Shown: positions 1 through 7,346 of the stretch, one piece after another | How the letters are laid out: each line of letters starts with the position of its first letter | Position numbering within the stretch: position 1 is the first letter of the stretch | Origin: Clostridiaceae bacterium | GTDB taxonomy: Bacteria; Bacillota; Clostridia; Monoglobales; Firm-18 | DNA: 8,778 bases | Direction: 5' to 3' | NCBI GenBank assembly: GCA_012511915.1 | Contig: JAAZFB010000278.1 | Span: 1 to 8,778, forward strand | The notes under the pieces: generated by a model | What the model was told of the DNA's origin: nothing | Database searches by the model: none | Seen by the model: the letters and a program-made list of their open reading frames with translations, nothing else | Made by a program: the position numbers and the translations under genes

Positions 1-166
1 ATGTAATATCGAACCCCTCGGCGGGCACAAGTTCTTTTTCAAGTCCTTGTTTTGTCCCGATAAACAAAAACTTGCTATCGGGCGCTTCTTGGCTAATATA
101 TCGCGCAATTGCAACAGCCGGATAAATATGACCCGCTGTACCGCCGCCGGCAAAAATGACTTTCAA
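1..166 (-). CDS. murG: MurG, lipid II-forming GlcNAc transferase (N-terminal part, cut by left edge)
   Basis: The first 55 codons are present and the gene continues past the left edge (family about 360 residues). MurG transfers GlcNAc from UDP-GlcNAc to lipid I, making lipid II on the inner membrane face. The visible N-terminus is the family's first Rossmann strand and glycine loop: KVIFAGGGTAGHIYP at residues 2-16, with the conserved His at 13, then FLFIGTKQGLEKELVP near 33-48. I chose the TTG at 166 because homologues begin with M-K-V-I-F-A-G-G-G, and because a purine-rich AAGGG lies 11 bases upstream, at the end of an AGGGGGAGAAG tract. An in-frame ATG at 199 overlaps the ftsW stop as ATGA. 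It would add an arginine-rich 11-residue leader (MSRGRRRAASC) but has no Shine-Dalgarno of its own. The identity is secure; the start is less so. Confidence 0.93.
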   Translation of the reverse strand, partial: MKVIFAGGGTAGHIYPAVAIARYISQEAPDSKFLFIGTKQGLEKELVPAEGFDIT

Positions 167-195
167 GCAACTCGCCGCCCTTCTTCTCCCCCTAC

Positions 196-1287
196 TCATT
201 TATTTTGCGAGTATCGCGAGATGTTTAACATTATTCCCATGCAACTCATAATAATCAACAGCGCCGTACCCCCATAACTAAAAAAGGGCAGTGGCATTCC
301 GGTTACCGGCATTGATGATGTTACAATTGCAATGTTAATTATTACTTCAACCGCGACCAATGCGGTTATACCCAGAGCTATTAAACTCCCAAATGTATCC
401 GGCGCAGTCATAGCAATTTTTATGCCCCGCCATATAAGCGCAGCGAATAATAAAATCGCCAACAACGCACCGATAAAACCTAATTCTTCACACAAAATCG
501 AAAAAATAAAATCATTATGCGGTTCGGGAATATACAAAAACTTTTGTCTGCTCCTCCCGAGCCCTAAACCGAATATACCGCCGCTGCCGATTGCATACAG
601 CGATTGAATTATTTGCCAACCGTCGCCTAATTTATCTTTAAAAGGGTCTAAAAACGCTGTTATACGCGCATACCGGTATTCTGATGATACTATTAAATAC
701 CAACCCACCGCAACTACAGGGGAGCCAAGCATTAAAAGGTGTGAGATTTTCGCCCCCGCGACAAACAACATAATAAGCCCTATACTTAACAGCACAACCA
801 TACCGCTAAAATGAGGCTCAAGCATAAGTAAAACCGCAAAAACACCCAGCACCACTAAATAAGGCATCAACCCACGCCAAAAACTGCTTAGTATACCCGG
901 GTTATTTGAAAGGCTGCGAGCGAAAAAAATTATTAATGCAATTTTGGCTATCTCGGATGGCTGAACTGATGAAAACCCCAAATTAATCCATCTTTTGCCT
1001 CCCTTTATCTCCTCACCTATAAAGAGGACGGCAATAAGCAACAGCAGGCTTGTAAACAGTATTGGGAATGCAAGCTTGCGGAATCTGCGGTAATCAAAGT
1101 TTATAAAAAACACCATTGAAATAATTGAAATTACCGCCCATATTACTTGCTTTTGAATAAAATAATACGCATTGGAATAATTATGTCGTGCTGATTCGGA
1201 ACTTGCGGAAAAAACCATAATCAACCCGAATGCCAACAGCGACATTACAATTATTAAAAATTGGAAATCCAATTGCCCCTTTTTCAT
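196..1287 (-). CDS. ftsW: SEDS-family peptidoglycan glycosyltransferase, FtsW/SpoVE type
   Basis: This is a 363-residue polytopic membrane protein of the SEDS family, which polymerises lipid II into glycan strands together with a class B PBP. TM1 is about residues 10-28 (LIIVMSLLAFGLIMVFSAS), with roughly ten membrane segments in all. Family motifs visible are QPSEIAKIALIIFFAR (109-124), the extracytoplasmic DPFKDKLGDGWQIIQSL (214-230), IPEPHNDFIF (253-262) and GMPLPFFSYGG (330-340). Asp259 aligns with the catalytic aspartate of RodA/FtsW. The ATG is preceded by GGGGAG 10 bases upstream, inside the end of mraY, whose stop is only 6 bases away. The stop codon touches the murG region. The sequence cannot decide between vegetative FtsW and sporulation SpoVE. 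The SpoVD-like partner upstream and the short N-terminus would fit SpoVE, but a single gene may serve both roles. Confidence 0.95.
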   Translation of the reverse strand: MKKGQLDFQFLIIVMSLLAFGLIMVFSASSESARHNYSNAYYFIQKQVIWAVISIISMVFFINFDYRRFRKLAFPILFTSLLLLIAVLFIGEEIKGGKRWINLGFSSVQPSEIAKIALIIFFARSLSNNPGILSSFWRGLMPYLVVLGVFAVLLMLEPHFSGMVVLLSIGLIMLFVAGAKISHLLMLGSPVVAVGWYLIVSSEYRYARITAFLDPFKDKLGDGWQIIQSLYAIGSGGIFGLGLGRSRQKFLYIPEPHNDFIFSILCEELGFIGALLAILLFAALIWRGIKIAMTAPDTFGSLIALGITALVAVEVIINIAIVTSSMPVTGMPLPFFSYGGTALLIIMSCMGIMLNISRYSQNK

Positions 1288-1293
1288 TCTGTT

Positions 1294-2262
1294 TTATCTC
1301 CCCGCCCCAAGAAAATATGCAACAAGCACTGCCGCTAACGTTACCGTTGAAAGCACACAGACTATCTTGTTTTCAGTCCACCCGACCATTTCAAAATGAT
1401 GGTGAATGGGGCTCATTTTGAAAACCCTTTTACCGGTGAGTTTAAATGATGCAACCTGAATTACTACCGATAGCGTTTCAACAACGTAAACTATTCCCAC
1501 AAGTAATATTATTAATGGGTTTTGCTGTAACAATATGATCGCCGCAACGACTCCGCCAAGAAAAAGCGAGCCGGTATCACCCATAAATACTTTTGCCGGA
1601 TGCCTGTTATACAACAAGAATGCAGTCAAAGAAGCAACCACAATGAAACAAAAGGCCGAGAGACTAAACGACTGTGAAAACCCAACAACACCGAAAAACA
1701 GCAATATAATAACCGTTACGGACGAAACCAATCCATCGGTTCCGTCTGTTAAATTCACCCCATTTACCGTTGAAAGTATTACAAATACCGCAAAAGGAAT
1801 GTAGACCCATGAAAAGTCCATTTTAAACCCGGCAAAGGGGATTTCAACCATCGTTGATAACAAACCGTTATGTTGCCCGATAAAAACAAACCCAACCGCA
1901 ACCACAAGCTGTAATGCCGATTTTTGCCAAGCCTTAAGGCCAAGGTTTCTTTTGTTTATAACTTTAATGAAATCATCGGCAAAGCCGATCAAGCCAAACG
2001 CCAATGAACAAAGCAACGCAGCTACTGCAGAGCTATCAAGCAAATGCCTTGTTGGGTATAATGCCACAACTACTGCTGCCATGATTATTATACCGCCCAT
2101 TGTGGGAGTGCCGCTTTTTTTATTGTGCCATGACGGACCGATTTTTCGTATGCTTTGCCCAAATTTAAGGCGGATAAAAACCGGAATAAATATAGGTGTA
2201 ACAATAAGCGTAATAATGAACGCCACAAGCGGCGCAATGTTTAGGTTCAAACTATAGCCCAC
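1294..2262 (-). CDS. mraY: MraY, phospho-MurNAc-pentapeptide transferase
   Basis: MraY transfers phospho-MurNAc-pentapeptide from UDP to undecaprenyl phosphate, making lipid I. It is an integral membrane enzyme of about ten segments, and 322 (or 318) residues is the usual length. Signature motifs are all present: KFGQSIRKIGPSWHNKKSGTP (34-53, with GTPTMGG following), Asp96-Asp97 in FADDF, NLTDGTDG (170-177), FMGDTGS (226-232, catalytic-site Asp229) and the triple-His SPIHHHFE (284-291). The listed start is a GTG at 2262, but it lies within its own Shine-Dalgarno-like AAGGTGG. A TTG at 2250 (fifth codon) sits 8 bases downstream of that motif and gives an N-terminus MNLNIAPLVAF, so 2250 is the better initiation site by spacing. 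murF ends 12 bases upstream. The next gene downstream is ftsW, not murD. Confidence 0.97.
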   Translation of the reverse strand: MGYSLNLNIAPLVAFIITLIVTPIFIPVFIRLKFGQSIRKIGPSWHNKKSGTPTMGGIIIMAAVVVALYPTRHLLDSSAVAALLCSLAFGLIGFADDFIKVINKRNLGLKAWQKSALQLVVAVGFVFIGQHNGLLSTMVEIPFAGFKMDFSWVYIPFAVFVILSTVNGVNLTDGTDGLVSSVTVIILLFFGVVGFSQSFSLSAFCFIVVASLTAFLLYNRHPAKVFMGDTGSLFLGGVVAAIILLQQNPLIILLVGIVYVVETLSVVIQVASFKLTGKRVFKMSPIHHHFEMVGWTENKIVCVLSTVTLAAVLVAYFLGAGR

Positions 2263-2265
2263 CTT
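2259..2265 (-). promoter_or_regulatory. Ribosome binding site that favours a TTG start for mraY
   Basis: AAGGTGG (one mismatch to AAGGAGG) ends 8 bases before the TTG at 2250. The longer GTG start at 2262 lies within this same motif, so the motif cannot serve it. It is directly preceded by a run of eight A. Confidence 0.6.
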
Positions 2266-2274
2266 TTTTTTAGA

Positions 2275-3654
2275 TTATGATGTTGATGATAATAGTATTA
2301 TAAGGTTTTCGGATATTTCCTCCAAACGCATTCCCCTTGAAGCTTTAAATAGTATCACATCGTGTTGTTTTGTTTGGGAAAATAAATAATCTGCAACTTG
2401 TGAATTGTTTTCAAAAGTTGTAATATCCGCAACTCCCCTTGCGCTTGCCTGCGCGGCAATATATTTTGCATCCGCACCAACAGTTATGAGTTTGTCAACA
2501 GCATAATCTGCCACCCAATCCCCTATTTGCCGGTGCTCTTTCTCCGAAAAGTCGCCTTGTTCTAAAACATCCCCCAACACCGCTATGGTGCGTTTGCCTT
2601 TACCTTTTAAAGCTAATACATTTAATGCAGCCCGCATTGACGCGGCGCTTGCGTTATAACAATCCTCAATTATGGTAATGTTGCCGATAATACTTGTATG
2701 TTGACGCAATGCCCCCATAGTATAAGAAGCTATACCCTCGGTAATATCAGACGGTTCGATTTTATAATAAACCCCTGCCGCTATTGCCGCAAGCGCATTA
2801 TATATCAGGTGTTTGCCGGGCTCGTTTATTTGAAATATAACCGGCTTTTTGTCTATGTCTACCGTAAAAATACTTTTATTTTCATCCAATTCAATATTAT
2901 AAGCTACTATATCTGCATCATTTTTTTCAATCCCGTAATATCTAATGTTATGGGATAATGTCCCCTTTAGTGCAAAAAGTTTTTCATCATCGGCATTTGC
3001 TATTAATATTCCGCTTTGACTGAGGTTTTCCAAAAGTTCTAATTTCGCGCGCAATATGTTATCAGTGCTCCCCAACCTCCCGATATGCGCTGTCGTAATA
3101 TTTGTAATAACCGCAACATCGGGTGGGGCTATTCCGGACAACAGGCGAATTTCGCCAAAATTGTTCATCCCCATTTCAAGCACAGCCATCTGATGCTTTG
3201 CCGTTAAATTAAACAGCGTAAGCGGCACGCCTATATCATTGTTTAAATTGCCCTGTGTTTTTAACACGTTAAACCGTTTAGATAGTACAGAATAAATCAT
3301 GTCTTTAGTGCTTGTTTTGCCCACACTGCCTGTAACCGCAATAACGGGCACTTTATATTTGTTAAGGTGGTATTTAGCGAAATTGCGCAACGCTTTTTTT
3401 GTGTCGTTTACTATAATAGCTGCCTTTGCTTGCGGCACCGTAACAGGCTTGCTTGTCAATACAGCATCCGCCTTTTCTAACCAATCTTGTGCAAAGTCAT
3501 TCCCATCAAAGCGTTCACCTTTAATAGCTATAAAAATGCAGCTTTTCTCAGCACATTTAGTGCTGTCAGTTGTAATATCGTTTATAACAACATTATCTCC
3601 AACCAGTTCACCGCATACCGCATCGGCAATTTCTTTAACCGTGTATGCTTCCAA
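2275..3654 (-). CDS. murF: MurF, UDP-MurNAc-tripeptide:D-Ala-D-Ala ligase
   Basis: MurF is the cytoplasmic ATP-dependent ligase that adds D-Ala-D-Ala to UDP-MurNAc-tripeptide, completing the pentapeptide. At 459 residues it is full length. The N-terminal domain (1-100) has the DSRxxxPGxxF-like substitute TTDSTKCAEKSCIFIAIKG. The central domain carries the P-loop VTGSVGKTSTKDM (107-119), QGNLNNDIGVPLTL (134-147), LEMGMNNFGEI (159-169) and NITTAHIGRLGS (185-196). The C-terminal domain carries EDCYNASAASM (330-340), GDVLEQGDFS (361-370) and FKASRGMRLEE (436-446). Two positions differ from the textbook pattern: GKTST for GKTTT, and NASAASM for NA(N/S)PxSM. Both are conservative and I expect activity. 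The start is TTG: GGGGAGG lies 9 bases upstream, at the very end of murE, and no upstream alternative exists. The short junction implies coupled translation. Confidence 0.96.
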   Translation of the reverse strand: MEAYTVKEIADAVCGELVGDNVVINDITTDSTKCAEKSCIFIAIKGERFDGNDFAQDWLEKADAVLTSKPVTVPQAKAAIIVNDTKKALRNFAKYHLNKYKVPVIAVTGSVGKTSTKDMIYSVLSKRFNVLKTQGNLNNDIGVPLTLFNLTAKHQMAVLEMGMNNFGEIRLLSGIAPPDVAVITNITTAHIGRLGSTDNILRAKLELLENLSQSGILIANADDEKLFALKGTLSHNIRYYGIEKNDADIVAYNIELDENKSIFTVDIDKKPVIFQINEPGKHLIYNALAAIAAGVYYKIEPSDITEGIASYTMGALRQHTSIIGNITIIEDCYNASAASMRAALNVLALKGKGKRTIAVLGDVLEQGDFSEKEHRQIGDWVADYAVDKLITVGADAKYIAAQASARGVADITTFENNSQVADYLFSQTKQHDVILFKASRGMRLEEISENLIILLSSTS

Positions 3655-3660
3655 AAAGGT

Positions 3661-5064
3661 TTACCTCCCCTGTATTATTTGCCGAATAATTTCCCGCTCA
3701 TCGAAATGAATTGTCCGATCAGCCAGTATTTGATATGTTTCATGCCCTTTACCCGCAAGCAAAATAACATCACCGGCAATCGCATTATTTAAAGCAAATT
3801 CAATTGCGTCGCGTCTGTTTTCCACTACAATATATTCAGCAACAGCATCTTTCATGCCTGTTAGTATATCCCTGATAATAGCTGCCGGCTCTTCAGTCCG
3901 TGGGTTGTCAGATGTTACTATACAATAATCTGCAAGTTCACCCGCTATTTTACCCATTAAAGGTCGCTTTGTTTTATCCCTATCCCCTCCGCATCCGAAA
4001 AGCACAACAAGTCTGCCTTTTACAAATTCCCGTGCAGTCTCAAGCAGTTTCTTCAAACCATCCGGGGTATGGGCATAATCTATAAGTACAGTATAATCAG
4101 TATCCACCGGTACTATTTCAACCCGTCCCTTAACACCGGGGGCCTTTTTAAGTGCCGATGCAATTTCATTTATTCCAATCCCCACCGAATGTGCCAACGC
4201 TATTGCGCCAAGTGCGTTATACACAGAAAACCGACCCGGTATACCAAGTATAATATGCTGCCCTAAACAATCAAATTCAATCCCCCCGACATTTGTCTTA
4301 ATGTTTTCTGCCCGTACAGTTCCTGTTTCAATGCCATAGGACTCACATTTATGCGGCAAAGCATTAATTATTTGATCCCCAAATATATCGTCTGAATTAA
4401 TTATACCATATCGACACATGTTGAACAATTTCATTTTTGCATTTGCATATTGCTCCATCGACAAATGAAAATCCAAATGGTCTTGTGTGAGGTTTGTAAA
4501 AACAGCAAACAAAAAATCGCAATAATCCACCCTGTGCAACTCGAGTGAATGTGATGAAACCTCCATTACCACATAATCACAGCCTTCTTCTGCCATTTGC
4601 CGCAACAATTTTGCAAGCTCATACGACTCAGGCGTTGTATGCTGGGATTCTATGACTTTCTGCCCTATAAGGTTTTGATTTGTTCCTATCAATCCCACTT
4701 TATGACAATTACATTCTAAGATATGTTTAATCAAATATGTAGTTGTAGTTTTTCCGTTTGTGCCGGTTACACCGATTAGTTTTAATTGTTTTGACGGAAA
4801 ATTGAAAAAAGTGTGTGCAGCTTTTGCCAATGCTTCTCTTGAGTTTTCGACCTTGATAAACGGTATCTTCAGCCCCCCAATATCGTGTTCACCCACCACA
4901 CAAACAGCGCCTTTTTCCGCCGCCTGTGCGGCATAGATATGACCATCCGTTTTGTAGCCGCTTATCGCAACAAACATATCCCCCGGCTCTGTTAGCCTTG
5001 AATCATAGCTAATACCGGTTATATCTATATCAAAATCCGTATCAAATAAACCTTTTATATTCAC
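3661..5064 (-). CDS. murE: MurE, UDP-MurNAc-L-Ala-D-Glu:meso-diaminopimelate ligase
   Basis: MurE is the cytoplasmic Mur ligase that adds the third stem-peptide residue. At 467 residues it is slightly short but complete. Visible motifs are DSRLTEPGDMF (21-31), the P-loop VTGTNGKTTTTY (99-110), substrate loop HTTPES (142-147), MEVSSHSL (167-174) and YANAKMKLF (206-214). Lys210 in the last of these is the expected carbamylated lysine. IDYAHTPDGL (328-337), FGCGGDRDKTKRP (356-368), DNPRTEEP (386-393) and GKGHETYQ (438-445) follow. DNPR is the signature for meso-DAP selection, so the organism probably makes DAP-type rather than lysine-type peptidoglycan. Translation starts at GTG, 6 bases after AGGG, which overlaps the TAG stop of the upstream PBP gene (8-base gap). 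An ATG start is not available near the conserved N-terminus. Confidence 0.96.
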   Translation of the reverse strand: MNIKGLFDTDFDIDITGISYDSRLTEPGDMFVAISGYKTDGHIYAAQAAEKGAVCVVGEHDIGGLKIPFIKVENSREALAKAAHTFFNFPSKQLKLIGVTGTNGKTTTTYLIKHILECNCHKVGLIGTNQNLIGQKVIESQHTTPESYELAKLLRQMAEEGCDYVVMEVSSHSLELHRVDYCDFLFAVFTNLTQDHLDFHLSMEQYANAKMKLFNMCRYGIINSDDIFGDQIINALPHKCESYGIETGTVRAENIKTNVGGIEFDCLGQHIILGIPGRFSVYNALGAIALAHSVGIGINEIASALKKAPGVKGRVEIVPVDTDYTVLIDYAHTPDGLKKLLETAREFVKGRLVVLFGCGGDRDKTKRPLMGKIAGELADYCIVTSDNPRTEEPAAIIRDILTGMKDAVAEYIVVENRRDAIEFALNNAIAGDVILLAGKGHETYQILADRTIHFDEREIIRQIIQGR

Positions 5065-5072
5065 AATAATCC

Positions 5073-7301
5073 CTACTCTCCCGCTTCTATTCTTCGAAAT
5101 TCCACTGTTACTACCGAGCCAACTTCCACATTTTCACCGGCAGGTGGGTCTTGCTTATATGATATTACACCCCCCGTTGCCGGCGATGCGCCTGCACCGA
5201 TTATCTTGATATTAAGGTTTGCTCCCAACACAATATCCGCTGCGTTTGCAACAGATTTCCCCAACACATTCGGCACAACTGTATTGGTAACGTCGGTGAT
5301 TTCTTCGGTATAGAGTGTAATTGTGGACTGCTGATTAACTTTTATCCCGCCCTTTGGTATTTGACTTATAACACTATCCCCTGAACCGGCTATCTTTATT
5401 TTCAACCCTTTTGATAATATTTCATTTTTCGCTTCATTTAAAGATCTACCGGTAACATTAGGTACCGATGTTTCCAATGTTGCTTTTTCCTCAGGAGTAT
5501 AGGCAGGTTCAACCCCTAAGTAATTTAAAATATCCTCTAAAATACTGCGCACTACCGGCGATGCTATTTGACCTCCGTAATACAGCCCCGATGATGGTTC
5601 ATCTAACAACACAAGGCATACTACTTGAGGGTCATCAGCAGGGGCAAACCCCGCGAAAGATGCTATGTACTTACCACTGCCGCGTGGCACTTTTTCGGAT
5701 GTACCCGTTTTCCCCGCTACGCGAAAGCCCTTAATATAGGCCGCTGAGCCGGTGCCTTTGGCAACAACTGTTTCAAGTAAACTGCATAGTGTGTTGCTGG
5801 TTTCCTTTGATATCACCTGCCGCACCATTTCACTCTCAAATTCCGTTACTATATTATCGTTGCTGTCGGTAAGCTGTTTTACAAGATGAGGCCGCATTAA
5901 CACACCACCGTTTGCAACAGCCGCCACCCCTGCTATCATTTGAAGAGGGGTTATTTGAAAGCTCTGCCCGAAAGATGATGTAGCAAGCTCTACTTCGTTA
6001 AAATCCTTTTTTGTGTGGAATATGCCGGGAGCCTCTCCCGGAAGTTCAATACCGGTTTTTTGAGTGAACCCAAAGCCTGAAAAGCAATCAATAAATCTTT
6101 CTGCGCCCACCCTTGCGCCAATTTCAATAAAAACAGGATTACACGAATTTCTGACGCCGTCAACAAAAGTCTGTGAACCATGCCCACCGGCCTTCCAACA
6201 GCGAATATTATAATTCGCCACCTTTTTTGAGCCCGAACAGTAAAACGTGTCATTTAATCCGACCACCTTATCTTCAAGAGCCATAGCGGCGGTAAAAATC
6301 TTAAATGTAGAACCGGGTTCATAGCTGTCAACAACCGCCTTGTTTCGCCACAACTTGCGGAGCTCTTGTTCTTTTTTTTGGGAACGCTCATTTTGGGGGA
6401 GTTGTTCTATTTGTTGTTTAATCGCCTCATCTTGAATATAAAACGGATTATTAAGGTCGTAATCCGGTTTTGTCCCCATTGCAAGCACCTCACCCGTTTT
6501 AGGGTCTAACACAATACAAGCGGCTCCATTTAGCAACTTATTCTCAATTAATGCAGTTTCAAGATGCTTTTCGGCGAACCGTTGAATAGTTTCGTCAATT
6601 GTCAACACAACATTCAAACCGTCTTGAGGGTCAACTAACTTTTCATATTTAAATGGCATCTCTGTACCGGCGGCATTTTTAGCGGATATTATACGCCCGG
6701 GTGAGCCTTTAAGGTTTTTATCAAATACCATTTCAATACCCTCAAGGCCTTGGTTATCCAACCCGGTAAACCCTATTACATGCGAAGCAAGGCTACCGTA
6801 TGGGTAAAACCTCTTTGTATCAGCATCGAGACGAATGCCCGTTATTTTATTGTCGGTTATGTATTGTCGTACTTTGTCCGCCATATCCTTTTCGATTTTT
6901 CGTTTAATAATCTCGTAAGACGAGTCCTTAGTAATTTTCTCAAGCACCACATCATAATCCAACTCAAGTATTTCCGCAAGCCCGGTTGCAACAGTCTCTG
7001 CGGATATTGTTTTTTCGCTTGCCTTTATTTCTGCAGGTGAGACAGTAACCGTTTCCACCGATGACGAAACAGCTAACTGCTTGCCGTTGCGGTCAAATAT
7101 GGTTCCTCTTTTTGAGTTTATAATTCGGTCCCTTGTTTGCTGCTCTACAGCTAATTTCTGAAGTTGGTCACCCTTTGCAATTTGTAAATAACCTGTTCTG
7201 CCGATTAGTAAAAATAATAAAAACATACAAAAAGAAAGGGTGTAATACATCCTTTTTCTTAATTTCATTTTTGCCTTTGATAATGACATATCGCTCACCA
7301 T
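5073..7301 (-). CDS. spoVD: Class B penicillin-binding protein with two PASTA domains (SpoVD/PBP2B type)
   Basis: This is a membrane-anchored DD-transpeptidase that crosslinks peptidoglycan outside the cell. Of 742 residues, 19-41 form the single TM anchor. The dimerisation/pedestal domain (about 55-230) contains RGTIFDRNGKQLA (65-77) and RFYPYGSLASHVIGFTG (164-180). The transpeptidase domain (about 256-590) has SxxK at Ser331-Lys334 (EPGSTFK), SxN at Ser386-Cys387-Asn388, and KTGT at 531-534. Two PASTA domains follow, about 612-666 and 674-738. B. subtilis SpoVD has one PASTA and PBP2B has two, so domain count alone does not name it. Cys368 (in IRCW) and Cys387 (in SCN) occupy the positions of the SpoVD redox cysteines, which favours SpoVD. 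The ATG at 7301 lacks a Shine-Dalgarno. Met5 (7289) has GGTGAG 4 bases upstream and is the likelier start. A 58-base gap with a hairpin precedes the gene. Confidence 0.93.
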   Translation of the reverse strand: MVSDMSLSKAKMKLRKRMYYTLSFCMFLLFLLIGRTGYLQIAKGDQLQKLAVEQQTRDRIINSKRGTIFDRNGKQLAVSSSVETVTVSPAEIKASEKTISAETVATGLAEILELDYDVVLEKITKDSSYEIIKRKIEKDMADKVRQYITDNKITGIRLDADTKRFYPYGSLASHVIGFTGLDNQGLEGIEMVFDKNLKGSPGRIISAKNAAGTEMPFKYEKLVDPQDGLNVVLTIDETIQRFAEKHLETALIENKLLNGAACIVLDPKTGEVLAMGTKPDYDLNNPFYIQDEAIKQQIEQLPQNERSQKKEQELRKLWRNKAVVDSYEPGSTFKIFTAAMALEDKVVGLNDTFYCSGSKKVANYNIRCWKAGGHGSQTFVDGVRNSCNPVFIEIGARVGAERFIDCFSGFGFTQKTGIELPGEAPGIFHTKKDFNEVELATSSFGQSFQITPLQMIAGVAAVANGGVLMRPHLVKQLTDSNDNIVTEFESEMVRQVISKETSNTLCSLLETVVAKGTGSAAYIKGFRVAGKTGTSEKVPRGSGKYIASFAGFAPADDPQVVCLVLLDEPSSGLYYGGQIASPVVRSILEDILNYLGVEPAYTPEEKATLETSVPNVTGRSLNEAKNEILSKGLKIKIAGSGDSVISQIPKGGIKVNQQSTITLYTEEITDVTNTVVPNVLGKSVANAADIVLGANLNIKIIGAGASPATGGVISYKQDPPAGENVEVGSVVTVEFRRIEAGE
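7294..7299 (-). promoter_or_regulatory. Ribosome binding site that favours the internal PBP start (Met5)
   Basis: GGTGAG lies 4 bases before the ATG at 7289 and pairs with the GGTGA part of the AGGAGGTGATC consensus. The upstream ATG at 7301 partly overlaps this motif and is preceded by an AT-rich stretch without any purine-rich site. This points to initiation at 7289, giving a 738-residue protein. Confidence 0.6.
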
Positions 7302-7314
7302 TTCAATAAGATTT

Positions 7315-7338
7315 AAAAAAAGAGTCTTAAAAAGACTC
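7315..7338 (-). terminator. Hairpin with T7 tract between ftsL and the PBP gene (terminator or attenuator)
   Basis: The minus strand reads GAGTCTT, loop TTT, AAGACTC, then seven T. The 7-bp perfect stem is 7338-7332 with 7328-7322, and the T tract is 7321-7315. This is the layout of an intrinsic terminator, although the stem is short with only three G-C pairs. The plus strand lacks a T tract after the stem, so the orientation matches the operon. It lies in the only sizeable intergenic gap of the window, where full termination would cut off all downstream mur genes. Partial termination or a 5' RNA structure is more likely. Confidence 0.5.
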
Positions 7339-7346
7339 CTTAAACA

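Noticed and set aside
47..277. 76-residue plus-strand open frame at the left edge
   Set aside because: It is antisense to the murG start and ftsW end. The minus strand has the conserved MurG glycine motif.
1288..1293. Possible deletion or truncation at the mraY-ftsW junction
   Set aside because: Both flanking genes are full length with intact termini and a good ribosome binding site for ftsW, so this looks like a native arrangement rather than a scar.
3299..3709. 136-residue plus-strand open frame across murF and the murE end
   Set aside because: It is antisense to clearly conserved Mur ligase sequence and has low-complexity Ser/Thr/Ile content typical of shadow frames.
5990..6253. 87-residue minus-strand frame within the PBP gene
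   Set aside because: It lies in an alternative frame inside the well-conserved transpeptidase domain, with no domain of its own. It is not evidence of a frameshift because the main frame is intact throughout.
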